Source of the DNA: F1-120-MAGs238 sp964484185
Lineage (GTDB): Bacteria > Planctomycetota > Phycisphaerae > Phycisphaerales > UBA1924
NCBI GenBank assembly: GCA_964484185.1
Contig: CAZAEQ010000007.1
Span: forward strand, 75,361 to 139,360
Direction: 5' to 3'
DNA: 64,000 bases
The notes under the pieces are model-generated. The model was given only the letters and a program-made list of their open reading frames with translations. It was not told the origin of the DNA and did no database searches. The first letter of the stretch is position 1; each line of letters opens with the position of its first letter. This document shows positions 25,245-34,189 of the stretch, piece by piece. The translations under genes and the position numbers were made by a program.

Positions 25245-26498
25245 TTGTCAACTATTGAGACACCATCTGTTACGCCATCAGCTTCTGGTGCGGGCGAGAC
25301 GGTCTCCGGGAGTTCGAAAACGATGAGCCATCACAAATCCGACGGCCCCAGCGGCCACGTCACGCTCGATCCTGATCGCAAGCACGATCCACATGAGACG
25401 CGGTTTGGCAAGTTTTTGCAGGCAGCGATCCAGCTCAAAGCATCTGACTTGATCATGAAGACGGACCAGCCGCCGAAGCTGCGTGTGCGCGGTTCGCTCA
25501 AGCCGCTGGATACACCTCCGATTTCGATGGAGGAGTTTCTTTCGATCACCAAGCACATTCTGACAGAAGAACAAATCGAGGATTTGCACAAGTTCGGCTC
25601 GGTCGACTTTGCGTATGACTACGACAAGCACAATCGATTCCGCGTCAATTTGTTCCAGGCCCGCGGCAAGCTTTCGGTCGCAGCGCGTTTGATTACCAGC
25701 CATATTCGTAAGTTTGATGAGCTGTATCTGCCGCCGATCATGGAAGATATCGCGCTGCAGCCCAACGGCATCGTGTTGCTCTGCGGCGTGACCGGTTCAG
25801 GCAAGTCTACAACGATCGCGGCGATGCTCGATCTGACAAATGAACGCAAGCCGGTTCACATCGTGACGATCGAAGATCCGATCGAATACATCTTCGAGGA
25901 TAAGAAAGCCACGATTAACCAGCGGGAAATCGGCATTGACTGCCTGGACTTCAAGATCGCACTGCGAGCGTTGGTGCGTGAAAATCCTGACGTCGTGCTG
26001 GTCGGCGAAATGCGCGATAATGAAACGTTCCACGCGGCATTGCACGCGGCCGAAACGGGCCACTTGGTGTACGGAACCATCCACGCATCGTCGACCACGC
26101 AGTGCTTCAGCCGTATTTATGGTTTGTTCGAAGCAGATGAAGTCGACGGCGTGCGGCGAATCCTGGCGTATCAGATGCGTGCGTTCGTGTATCAGAAGTT
26201 GCTGCCGACACTGCACGAAAACATCCACCGCATTCCCGCGATTGAGATTTTGATCAACAACGCGGTTGTGCGCAAGCAGATCCTGGAATCGCGCGAAGGC
26301 GAAATTCGTGAATACCTGCGTGCCATCGAAGCCAAGCAACAGGGCATGATCGACTTCAACGATCACCTTGTGGAACTGGTGGAGAAGGAGTTCATCCACA
26401 TTCGTATTGCGGAAGAGGTTTCGCCAAACGTGGAAGACTTCCGCATGCAGATGCGTAAGCGTGCGGGCGGAACTCAGGCTGCGCCGGCGAAGCGGTAG
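25245..26498 (+). CDS. pilT: PilT-type ATPase, second copy
   Basis: A 417-residue hexameric secretion ATPase of the PilT branch. The first 60 residues are a Ser/Thr/Gly-rich linker; then come the PAS-like domain (ASDLIMKTDQPPKLRVRGSL), Walker A GVTGSGKSTT, Asp box TIEDPIEY, Walker B DVVLVGEMRD and His box TGHLVYGTIHA. It shares all motifs with the copy at 11018 but differs in length and linker, so the two may have different partners (PilT and PilU is one model). The start is TTG 25245, chosen for its GGAGG. It heads a plus-strand group with a degraded GspE and a CvpA-like protein. Confidence 0.9.
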   Translation: MSTIETPSVTPSASGAGETVSGSSKTMSHHKSDGPSGHVTLDPDRKHDPHETRFGKFLQAAIQLKASDLIMKTDQPPKLRVRGSLKPLDTPPISMEEFLSITKHILTEEQIEDLHKFGSVDFAYDYDKHNRFRVNLFQARGKLSVAARLITSHIRKFDELYLPPIMEDIALQPNGIVLLCGVTGSGKSTTIAAMLDLTNERKPVHIVTIEDPIEYIFEDKKATINQREIGIDCLDFKIALRALVRENPDVVLVGEMRDNETFHAALHAAETGHLVYGTIHASSTTQCFSRIYGLFEADEVDGVRRILAYQMRAFVYQKLLPTLHENIHRIPAIEILINNAVVRKQILESREGEIREYLRAIEAKQQGMIDFNDHLVELVEKEFIHIRIAEEVSPNVEDFRMQMRKRAGGTQAAPAKR

Positions 26499-26762
26499 TC
26501 GAAGAAGGGCGGGGCCGCCTCATGGTCCCGTTCTGTTCGGTGGTAGGTTTTGGATTGCCTGCATTTGCGGGGAACTCCCGCGAATGCCGCGGATCGTGTA
26601 TATTGACAGGGTTGAATATTCGCTTCCTAAGAACGGGTTGCGAACAATTGGAAGTTAGGATTTGTGCGGGTGCCCGATGGCCCGCGTGTGGTATTTTTCT
26701 CGGTAGATTGACTGGTTGAACAAGCACGTCTGACGTATTGCGGCAGGCGATGGAGTCTCTGG

Positions 26763-28595
26763 ATGCTGGATCTCGCTGTCAGGGTATCTGCACTTGTGGT
26801 CGAATGTGCTCCGGCGCAGTTTGGCTCGTCGGTCAGTTCATTTTCACCATCAGTGACGCTTGCGGATGGAGCGTTAACACTGGTTTCGCCATGGAAGCCT
26901 CTGCTGCTCCTGTTGCCCATTATGCCTTGGGCATACGTGTGCTCGAAAGTGTTTGACAAGTTCACTGCGCAGTATCACCTGTCGCGTGAGAAGTGGAACA
27001 CGATCAACCTGATCTGGGGAACGCTTGCGTTCCTGATCGCGGTGGCGATGCCGATCCAGGAATCGTGGGCGATCTTTGTGTCGGTCGCGGTTCAATCGTT
27101 GTTGCTCTTTGCGAACATCTTTGTGTTTATGAAAGTGAACAACCAGGATGAGCGCCTTCCTGATGGACGTCAGCTGAAGTGGAGCGATCTGTTCGCTGGA
27201 AACGCTGACAAGAAGAAGAAGTCCACGAAAGAGACAAAAGACCAGAAGGGCGGCGGGTCTGAGCTGGTTGTCCGCGGCACCGACAAGATTGCCATCGTGG
27301 TCCCAGCACGGGAAACACCGGAATTTGCGATGCGGCTGGCGGCGGAAAAACTCGTATTGAGCGCGCTTGATCTGCGAGCATCTCAGGTCGATCTGATTCC
27401 GACCGGGAAAGATCCTGCGTATGCGGTTTCGTACCTTGTAGACTCGGTGCGTCAGACTGGCGAATCGATGCCCGCCGCGGATGCGATGAAACTGATTGAT
27501 TTCTGGAAGACCGCGGCGAAGCTTGATGTTGCGGATCGCCGCAAACGGCTCGTCGGCGATTGCCGGGTTGAGAAGGGTACCGACACCAAGTTGTTGCGGG
27601 TGATCTCTTCGGGCTCGCAGCAGGGTGTGCGACTTTCGATCATTGTTGAACCCGAGAAGGCGGTTCGCCGCAATCTTGAGCAATCGGGATTGATGGAACA
27701 GCAGATTGCTGAGTTGAAAGCGATCGTGGCTGATGGCAAGGGCGTGGTTCTGCTTTCAGCGCCTGCAGATCAGGGTCGCACGACGACGATGTACATGGTT
27801 CTCCGCATGCACGATGCGTACACAAGCAATGTGCAGACGGTTGAAGTTGATGTTCAGGATTCACTCGAAGGGGCGAGACAGAACAAGTTTGATCCGGGCC
27901 AGCCCGATGGACCTGAGTACTTCACGCTGGTGCGGTCGATCTTGCGTCGTGATCCCAACGTGGTTGCGGTGGCAGAACTTCCGGATACGGCAACGGCGAA
28001 GGAAATTGCGAAGGTTGATCCAGAGCGGACACGAATTTACACATCGATTCCTGCTGATAACGCCATGGCGGCGATCATGGGATACGTCGGCGCGGTGGCT
28101 GATGCTGAGGCGGCGGGCAAGACGCTGCGAGGCGTTGTGTCACAGAAGCTGATGCGGAAGCTCTGCGGTAATTGCAAGCAGGCCTATCAGCCGACGCCGG
28201 ATGTCTTGAAGAAGCTGGGATTGCCAGCGGACAAGGTGAAGCAGTTGTTCAAGAAGGGCGGCCAGGTTTTGATCAAGAACAAGCCGGAGATCTGTCCGGC
28301 GTGTAAGGGCTCAGGGTATTTTGGAGCTGAAGGCATCTTTGAGGTGTTCCAGCTTGATGATGCGTGCCGCGATCGCATTAAGCAGAAGGACTTTGTGGGA
28401 CTCAAGGGCGAGCTTCGTAAGAGGCAGCTCCCCAGCATGCAGCAGTCAGCACTTCGTCGCGCGATCGATGGCACGACCAGCGTTGAAGAAGTGGTTCGTA
28501 TTACAAGTGATGGGAAAGAGGGAGCTGGCGGAACTGGGACAGCCCAGGCTCCGGCAGTCACACCGGGACCGAAACCAGTTCCGGCGAAGCAGTAG
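26763..28595 (+). CDS. Membrane-anchored degraded GspE/PilB homologue
   Basis: A 610-residue protein. Three hydrophobic helices lie in the first 125 residues (LLLLLPIMPWAYVC; LIWGTLAFLIAVAM; FVSVAVQSLLLFANIFVF), unlike cytoplasmic PilB. The rest aligns in order with GspE/PilB: a second-domain region, a P-loop position, a Walker B position and the PilB-type tetracysteine (LCGNCKQAY, then CPACKGSGYFG). But Walker A reads APADQGRTTT with Arg for Lys, Walker B reads DPNVVAVAELPD, and the Asp and His boxes are lost. ATP hydrolysis is therefore unlikely. It may be a structural or regulatory partner of the PilT encoded upstream. GGAG precedes the ATG. Confidence 0.8.
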   Translation: MLDLAVRVSALVVECAPAQFGSSVSSFSPSVTLADGALTLVSPWKPLLLLLPIMPWAYVCSKVFDKFTAQYHLSREKWNTINLIWGTLAFLIAVAMPIQESWAIFVSVAVQSLLLFANIFVFMKVNNQDERLPDGRQLKWSDLFAGNADKKKKSTKETKDQKGGGSELVVRGTDKIAIVVPARETPEFAMRLAAEKLVLSALDLRASQVDLIPTGKDPAYAVSYLVDSVRQTGESMPAADAMKLIDFWKTAAKLDVADRRKRLVGDCRVEKGTDTKLLRVISSGSQQGVRLSIIVEPEKAVRRNLEQSGLMEQQIAELKAIVADGKGVVLLSAPADQGRTTTMYMVLRMHDAYTSNVQTVEVDVQDSLEGARQNKFDPGQPDGPEYFTLVRSILRRDPNVVAVAELPDTATAKEIAKVDPERTRIYTSIPADNAMAAIMGYVGAVADAEAAGKTLRGVVSQKLMRKLCGNCKQAYQPTPDVLKKLGLPADKVKQLFKKGGQVLIKNKPEICPACKGSGYFGAEGIFEVFQLDDACRDRIKQKDFVGLKGELRKRQLPSMQQSALRRAIDGTTSVEEVVRITSDGKEGAGGTGTAQAPAVTPGPKPVPAKQ

Positions 28596-28670
28596 CGTTT
28601 TGAAGGCTCGTTTGGTTTATTTGGTTTGTTTGCTTTGTTTGTTCACAGGCGTCCAAAAAGGAACCCTGAC

Positions 28671-30470
28671 ATGATTATCAGTATTGCAGGCATCGCAATC
28701 GTCGCTCTCGCGCTCTATATCTGGATGACGCGTGGATTCTTCTCCGCGCTTCTGAATCTGGTTTGCACGGTCATTGCTGGAGCCATTGCGTTTGCGCTGT
28801 GGGAATCCACTGCGTTCACGCTGCTTGACAGCGGCCAGGATTTCCTGCGCGATTCGGCGTGGGGACTGGGACTCGCGCTGCCGTTCGCTGTTTCGCTTGC
28901 CGTGCTGCGTGTGGCGGTCGATGCGATCCTGCGTGCTAATACGAAGGTCGATGCCGCGACGGACTATGCGGGCGGAGCAGTACTGGGTGCGCTGGCAGGC
29001 ATGATTGTCGCTGGTATTGTTATCAATTCCATGGGATACATGCGATTGAACCCGGGGTTCTTTGATGCTCAACCAATTCGCCAGACCCCGGCAGGAATCG
29101 CCCGCGAAGGCGGCCCGTTCTTCCCGGTTGATCGCTGGGTCGGAAATTTCTATGGATACACGGCGAATGCCGCGTTCCACTCTGATACCCCACTTTCAAA
29201 GTACTACCCGCGCCTGGACGAAGTCCCAGCGGGATTGCGAATGACCGATGGCGATGGTTCTGCACGCAACACGATGCGTTTGCAGGATTATGAATTGATC
29301 AACTACTACACGCTGAAGGGGTCGACTGAAGCAATTCTGTCGGACAAGTGGCGTGCGAAGGCAGGGTCTGGCTCGCAGAAGTATCGCGACCTGGATGGCA
29401 ATCAGCCCAAGGCCGACTGGGTGCTGCATGGCGTCACACTCAAGTTCTCATCTGCATCTTTTGAATCTTTCGGACAGTTTGTGACGGGCAACGGCCCGAT
29501 TCGCCTTCTCGCTGATGTGAACGGGAAAATTGAGGCCTATCACCCCACTGCTGTCGCGACCAAGTCGGAAGCGATTGAAGAGAAGTCAAAGAAGCCCAAG
29601 TTCGGACGCTTTGCATTTGATACCAACGGTTTCAGCGTCGCAAGCAAAGGTGGCGATACCGATGTGACGATGTCCTTTGAGTTTGTGCTGCCTCCTGGCG
29701 CCAAACCGTATTGCATCTATGTTCGCAATCAGCGCCGGGATCTGACGACGCCTGCCCATGTCTACGCATCTGCAATGGCGCGTGATTCTGATATTGAGAG
29801 CGGAGCGATCCAGGGGAAGAGTCTTGGGTCGGCGACTAATGGTGTGAGCGACGTATCTGACATCGATATGACCAATATCATTCAGGTGAAGTATGCACCC
29901 AAAGGAACAACTCCCACAGTTCCACCACCAGGAATGGGAAGCAATGACCGCCTGCCATTTGTGCTCATGGAAGGTTCAACTCCGGGCCTGAAGGTTGATA
30001 CAGAATCAGGAAATCTGATTGTCGAAGGCGAAGGCAAGTTCTCGACTGAAGAAGTCGAGAAGCTGCAACGCCAGGGTCTGACCAAGACACTGAAGGTTGA
30101 ACGGTTCCAGACCACAGAAGATGTCGCCCTGGTGCAAGTTGATATGGGCAAAGACATGCAGGTCAATCTGACTCTCGCCGCGTTCCAGAACGCAAGCCAG
30201 AAGACTGATGGCCCAATGCTGATTGACAAGAACGGCGCTCGCTACAAGGCGATTGGCTTCATCTATGAAGACAAGCAGCTCAAGCACATTCGTTACACTC
30301 CAGGTCGGCCAATTGAAGGCATGGAAGAGCTTCCTTCCATCTCAACCAGCCGCCGCGATCAGAAGATTGTCCTGATCTTCCGCGTCACCAGGAACGCGCC
30401 TGTCCAGTACATGACGGTGGGCAAGGTCGGCGTGGCTGAGTATGTTCCAGCCTTCCCATTCAAGAAGTAA
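28671..30470 (+). CDS. CvpA-like membrane protein with large soluble domain
   Basis: A 599-residue protein. The N-terminal 140 residues hold about four hydrophobic helices (IISIAGIAIVALALYIWMTR; LLNLVCTVIAGAIAFALW; GLALPFAVSLAVLRVAV; AVLGALAGMIVAGIVI), the layout of CvpA/colicin V production family proteins. The following 450 residues are soluble, probably extracytoplasmic and beta-rich, with no recognised domain. CvpA itself is only about 160 residues, so this is a long lineage-specific form. AAAAAGGA precedes ATG 28671; the open frame extends 45 bases further up. It is 75 bases behind the degraded GspE gene. Confidence 0.65.
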   Translation: MIISIAGIAIVALALYIWMTRGFFSALLNLVCTVIAGAIAFALWESTAFTLLDSGQDFLRDSAWGLGLALPFAVSLAVLRVAVDAILRANTKVDAATDYAGGAVLGALAGMIVAGIVINSMGYMRLNPGFFDAQPIRQTPAGIAREGGPFFPVDRWVGNFYGYTANAAFHSDTPLSKYYPRLDEVPAGLRMTDGDGSARNTMRLQDYELINYYTLKGSTEAILSDKWRAKAGSGSQKYRDLDGNQPKADWVLHGVTLKFSSASFESFGQFVTGNGPIRLLADVNGKIEAYHPTAVATKSEAIEEKSKKPKFGRFAFDTNGFSVASKGGDTDVTMSFEFVLPPGAKPYCIYVRNQRRDLTTPAHVYASAMARDSDIESGAIQGKSLGSATNGVSDVSDIDMTNIIQVKYAPKGTTPTVPPPGMGSNDRLPFVLMEGSTPGLKVDTESGNLIVEGEGKFSTEEVEKLQRQGLTKTLKVERFQTTEDVALVQVDMGKDMQVNLTLAAFQNASQKTDGPMLIDKNGARYKAIGFIYEDKQLKHIRYTPGRPIEGMEELPSISTSRRDQKIVLIFRVTRNAPVQYMTVGKVGVAEYVPAFPFKK

Positions 30471-30489
30471 TCTGAAGTCAGTTTCACTC

Positions 30490-30517
30490 AAGGCCCTGCT
30501 TCGGCGGGGCCTTTTTA
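30490..30517 (+). terminator. Terminator after CvpA-like gene
   Basis: AAGGCCCTGC and GCGGGGCCTT with TTCG tetraloop, followed by TTTTT. It ends the plus-strand pilus-like group. Confidence 0.9.
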
Positions 30518-30603
30518 CTTTTGTTGGTTGCGTGCTGAACGGTGTGTCACAGTGCGGCACCACTTGGGACGCAGTATCGTCCATCTGCGAATACAAGAGG
30601 GCA

Positions 30604-30639
30604 ATAGAAAAGGCCCCAGGTCTTGGGAGACCCGGGGCC
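30604..30639 (-). terminator. Terminator of rplI cluster
   Basis: GGCCCC-GGTCT and AGACC-GGGGCC arms (30612-30639, one mismatch) with a four-base loop, followed on the minus strand by TTTTCT. It closes the ribosomal protein cluster about 50 bases after the rplI stop. Confidence 0.85.
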
Positions 30640-30688
30640 GTAGGTTGTGCATCAGAGAACTGGACTACCTGGTTTACTTCTTGCTGGC

Positions 30689-31516
30689 TTACTTCTTGGC
30701 CTTCTTGGCTGCGGCGGCCGCGGCCTTTTCTGCACCGGTCTTGGGTTCAGCTGCAGGAGCTGAGCTCTTGCTGCCGGTGGACCACTTGACGATCTTGCGA
30801 TCTTCGGTGTAGGAACCCATTGAGGAAGGCTTGGGACCGGAGGACTCGCCGTCCTTGCGATCTGAACGGGGCTTGCGGTCGCCGCGTGCAGGACGATCGC
30901 CCTTGGCGTGGTCGGACTTGGCGGGCTTGTCGCCAGCTTCGGTCTTCTCGCCCTTGGCGTCCGTGGCATCGCCTTCGGCAGCGACTGCTTCTGCATCGCC
31001 ATCCTTCTTGTCACCCTTTTCGCCCTTGGGCTTCTCTTCAGGCTTGTCGTGATCGATCTTGCGATCGGCCTCGATCTTGAGCTTGACGATGGCATCAAGA
31101 TCGCTGTCGAGCTTGATGTGGAGTTCAAAGCTATCGACTCGCTTGATGGTCTGGGCGATGCGGACGTCACGTGGGGTGACGCCGAAGCCTGCCTTGTTGA
31201 GCTCGGTTGCCACATCCTGCTGAGTAATGGAGGCGTAGAGAACGCCCGCATCGTTGCAGGAGCGGATGAGCGTGATCGCGACACCCTGGAGGCGCTGCGA
31301 AAGAGCTTCGCGTTCCTTGCGCTTTTCGGCGAGCATCTTCTGAGCATCAGCGCGCTTGCCAGCCAGCTTGGCAATGAGCTTGTCATCAGGCTGGGTGGCG
31401 AGGTTGCGGGGAAGCAGGAAGTTGCGGGCAAAGCCGGTGCGGACGTTTACCACGTCGCCGACGATGCCGATTGAATCCACGTTTTCGACCAGGAGGAGTT
31501 TAACGTTACGTGCCAT
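30689..31516 (-). CDS. rplI: Ribosomal protein bL9 with long C-terminal extension
   Basis: Large-subunit protein bL9. Residues 1-50 (MARNVKLLLVENVDSIGIVG, then VRTGFARNFLLPRNLA) are the rRNA-binding domain; a connecting helix and C-terminal domain end near residue 150. A further 125 residues are Lys/Asp/Glu/Gly/Ala-rich and should be disordered, with one less simple patch (MGSYTEDRKIVKWSTGSK). Usual length is about 150, so this protein is almost doubled. AAGGA lies upstream of the ATG. Last gene of the cluster, directly after ssb; rpsR, which commonly sits between, is absent. Confidence 0.95.
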   Translation of the reverse strand: MARNVKLLLVENVDSIGIVGDVVNVRTGFARNFLLPRNLATQPDDKLIAKLAGKRADAQKMLAEKRKEREALSQRLQGVAITLIRSCNDAGVLYASITQQDVATELNKAGFGVTPRDVRIAQTIKRVDSFELHIKLDSDLDAIVKLKIEADRKIDHDKPEEKPKGEKGDKKDGDAEAVAAEGDATDAKGEKTEAGDKPAKSDHAKGDRPARGDRKPRSDRKDGESSGPKPSSMGSYTEDRKIVKWSTGSKSSAPAAEPKTGAEKAAAAAAKKAKK

Positions 31517-31673
31517 AAGAGCGCTGTCCTTTCCGCATTGATTTGATCAAGGCGGTTGAGTTAGGAGCCGTTTGACCCTGGCCCCAGCGGGATTGGGCAG
31601 AGGAGTTTTGCGGGTAACGCCACCTGCCCGTGGCGATCCGTATTTTTCACACTTGAGTCAGAGGAGAGCGGAA

Positions 31674-32156
31674 TCAGAAGGGAACATCGATATCACCCGG
31701 CGGCGGAGCGCTGGGCGAAGAACCCCGGGAGGGAGGACGAGAAGATGGACGCTGCGGTTCGGGTTCGTAGCGAGGGCCGGTATCTTCTTCGTGGCTAGAC
31801 CCGCCGCCGGCGGTAGTGCCACCTGGACGAGAGTCCACGAACTGGAAGCCATCGACTACAACGCGAAGTTTGGACTGCTTCTTGCCTTCTTTATCTTCCC
31901 AGGTATCGAGTTTCAGGCGACCTTCGATAAAGACCGGGCGGCCTTTCTGCAAGTACTTGGCAAGCGTTTCAGCGGTCTTGCCCCAGGCCTCACAGTCTAC
32001 GAAGGTTACTTCTTCACGTTCCTGGCCATCTGCCGAGCGCCAGCGCCGATTGACGGCGAGGCTGAGGTTGGCCACGGCCTGGTTGCCCGAGGTGTGGCGC
32101 AGCTCAATGTCTCTTGTCAGATTGCCCATGAGAAAGACTTTGTTGAAATTAGGCAT
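31674..32156 (-). CDS. ssb: Single-stranded DNA-binding protein
   Basis: A 160-residue SSB. The OB-fold spans about residues 1-110 (NKVFLMGNLTRDIELRHTSG; VTFVDCEAWGKTAETLAKYL; VFIEGRLKLDTWEDKEGKK). A Gly/Ser/Pro-rich disordered linker leads to the tail DIDVPF, the partner-binding tip recognised by RecO, RecG, PriA and exonuclease I. The ATG at 32156 has AGGAG seven bases before it; an in-frame TTG at 32162 is less likely. It lies between rpsF and rplI, the usual place. Confidence 0.96.
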   Translation of the reverse strand: MPNFNKVFLMGNLTRDIELRHTSGNQAVANLSLAVNRRWRSADGQEREEVTFVDCEAWGKTAETLAKYLQKGRPVFIEGRLKLDTWEDKEGKKQSKLRVVVDGFQFVDSRPGGTTAGGGSSHEEDTGPRYEPEPQRPSSRPPSRGSSPSAPPPGDIDVPF

Positions 32157-32227
32157 TTGCAATCTCCTGCGATTGACCGCATACAGCGGCCTGGTGTCAA
32201 GTTCCGAAAATGTATACGAGTGTGTTT

Positions 32228-32659
32228 TTATTCTGCGTCAGCTGCGGCAACAGCGGGTTCAGCCGCTGGTTGAGCCGCGGCCTGCTGTGCCTGTCCGCGA
32301 AGCTTGATTTCGGCTTCGAGGTCTTTGCGGCCATCCTGTGCGGCGATGTCTTCATCACCCAGGTGATCGCAGCGGAGGGTCATGGTGCGGATGATCTTTT
32401 CTGAGAGCTTGCAGTCGCGCTCGAAACCGATCATCGAGTCGTTGGGGGCTTTGAAGTACGCGAGGATGTAGAGGCCGCGCTTCTGGCCCTGGATTTCGTA
32501 GGCAAGCTTGCGCTCATCAAACTTGCGGATAGCAAGAATTTCAGCATGTGCGCGGCCGAGGAGGTCCTTGACGTGCTCGAGAGCATCGGCGAGGTTTGCG
32601 CCAGCGGCCTGGCTGAAGAGGAACATGGTTTCGTAGGTATACGTTCTTTTACCGGGCAT
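32228..32659 (-). CDS. rpsF: Ribosomal protein bS6
   Basis: Small-subunit protein bS6, 143 residues. Family features are YETMFLFSQ, IRKFDERKLAYEIQGQKRGL and YILAYFKAP. A short Ala/Gln-rich tail extends the C-terminus. AGGAG precedes the ATG. It follows pth and precedes ssb with small gaps. Its usual partner bS18 is not encoded in the cluster. Confidence 0.94.
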   Translation of the reverse strand: MPGKRTYTYETMFLFSQAAGANLADALEHVKDLLGRAHAEILAIRKFDERKLAYEIQGQKRGLYILAYFKAPNDSMIGFERDCKLSEKIIRTMTLRCDHLGDEDIAAQDGRKDLEAEIKLRGQAQQAAAQPAAEPAVAAADAE

Positions 32660-32686
32660 AAACAGACTCCTGAGTGTGATCGAGAA

Positions 32687-33298
32687 TTATTCCTGAGGTT
32701 TGCGATTCCCCGCGGGTTTGGCGTTGAAGGTGTTCATCGCCGCCGCGAGGCCTTTTTTTGCAAAGGTCTCCACCGCTTCGACCGAGCGCGTGAGCACCAT
32801 GTCGAGATCCGGCAGATCAGCCTCTGCAAAACGTGAAAGGACATAGTCCTTTTGTTCAAAGTGAGCAGGCTTGCCGCCTGATGGTTTTTCGCCAACACCG
32901 ATGCGAAGACGGGGATAGGTGTCTTTTCCGAGCGCTCGCTGAATATCAGAGAGGCCGTTATGACCGCCATCGCCGCCACCGGGCTTGACCTTCATTGAGC
33001 CGACAGGCAGGTAAATGTCGTCAACCACCACAAGCAGATCCTGATCGGGATCGACTTTGAAGAAGTTGACGGCCTGACCGACGCACTGACCCGAGAGATT
33101 CATAAAAGTTGTGGGCTTGAGAAGCAGGCACTTTTCGCCGCCAATCTCGGCATCAATGCTGATGGCATTGAAGCGTGCTTTGGCGATTGCGGAAGGGGCG
33201 TACTTCTTGACAAGCCGATCGATGACCACGAAGCCCACGTTGTGACGTGTCTTTTCGTAGGTCGAACCGGGATTGCCAAGGCCAACGATGACTTTCAT
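32687..33298 (-). CDS. pth: Peptidyl-tRNA hydrolase
   Basis: A 203-residue enzyme that releases peptides from stalled peptidyl-tRNA. The N-terminus MKVIVGLGNPGSTYEKTRHN holds the conserved Asn and catalytic His; KPTTFMNLSGQ, VVVDDIYLPVGSMKVKPGG and GGHNGLSDI are also typical. The frame is open to 33397, but the family start is at 33298. It is between rplY and rpsF, as in many bacteria. Confidence 0.96.
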   Translation of the reverse strand: MKVIVGLGNPGSTYEKTRHNVGFVVIDRLVKKYAPSAIAKARFNAISIDAEIGGEKCLLLKPTTFMNLSGQCVGQAVNFFKVDPDQDLLVVVDDIYLPVGSMKVKPGGGDGGHNGLSDIQRALGKDTYPRLRIGVGEKPSGGKPAHFEQKDYVLSRFAEADLPDLDMVLTRSVEAVETFAKKGLAAAMNTFNAKPAGNRKPQE

Positions 33299-33396
33299 GA
33301 ACTTTCTCTGTCCGCGAGTCCTGAGCAGTCGCCGGCCGGGGCACGAGGTCCGTGCCCCGGCGGCTGTGTGAACAGGATTGCCGCGGACGGTGGGCA

Positions 33397-34131
33397 TTAC
33401 TTCTTTGCGTCCTTTGCAGGTGCCGCGGCCTTTGCGTCCTTCGCAGGAGCAGCGCCCTTGGCGCCAGCGGCAGCAGGAGCTGCAGCATCGCCTTCGCCGG
33501 GCTTCTTGGCGGTGAGGACTTCGGGTTCGGCGCCACCAGCAGCAACTGTGGTTGCTTCGGCGACAACGATCTCGGCCTGGATGACGACTTGAGCCACGAT
33601 GTGGTTCTTGTCGGTGAGGACCTTGTAGCTGGGGCCAACCTTGACGTCGGCGACGGTGATGCTGTTGCCGACATCGAGGTCATTGATCTGAACTTCGATG
33701 AATTCGGGGATCTCGGTGACGACGCACTCGATCTCGAGTTCGTTGGTCGGGTGAAGGAGAATTGCGCCAGCCTGCTTGAGGCCGGTGGCTTCGCCGATGA
33801 GGTGAAGGGGAACGCGGGTCTTGACGCGGTCGGTCAGGGCGACGCGGGCGAGATCGGCGTGAACTGGAGTGTGGCCGGACCAATCGAACTGCACGCCTGT
33901 GAGGAGCACCATCTGCTCCTTGAGCTTGCCATCGAGGTTGAGGCGGAAGATCTTTTCGCCCTTGTGGACGTGTGCGAGGAAATCGCGCGCGTCAAGCGAG
34001 GCCGGAATAGGCTGCTCGCCCTTGCCGTAGACGACGACGGGCATGCCGCCGGCGGCGCGAACGCGGTTGGAGTAACGCGTGCCGACACGGTCGCGAAGTT
34101 TTGCGGTTAGAACGGGTGATTTCTCGTGCAT
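33397..34131 (-). CDS. rplY: Ribosomal protein bL25, CTC form
   Basis: A 244-residue 5S rRNA-binding protein of the long CTC form. The N-terminal L25 domain (AKLRDRVGTRYSNRVRAAG; MPVVVYGKGEQPI) is followed by the CTC beta domain (VPLHLIGEATGLKQAGAIL) and an Ala/Lys-rich tail with two copies of AAPAKDAK. The order prs, rplY (ctc), pth is the same as in many Firmicutes. Confidence 0.94.
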   Translation of the reverse strand: MHEKSPVLTAKLRDRVGTRYSNRVRAAGGMPVVVYGKGEQPIPASLDARDFLAHVHKGEKIFRLNLDGKLKEQMVLLTGVQFDWSGHTPVHADLARVALTDRVKTRVPLHLIGEATGLKQAGAILLHPTNELEIECVVTEIPEFIEVQINDLDVGNSITVADVKVGPSYKVLTDKNHIVAQVVIQAEIVVAEATTVAAGGAEPEVLTAKKPGEGDAAAPAAAGAKGAAPAKDAKAAAPAKDAKK

Positions 34132-34189
34132 AACTCTTTACCTTTCAGAAACGGATACGAAGTTCGACTTCGAATTCTGCTTCCATGAA

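Noticed and set aside
28617..29180. Minus-strand open frame of 187 codons
   Set aside because: Opposite the CvpA-like gene, Arg/Ser/Gln-rich, no ribosome binding site and no domain.
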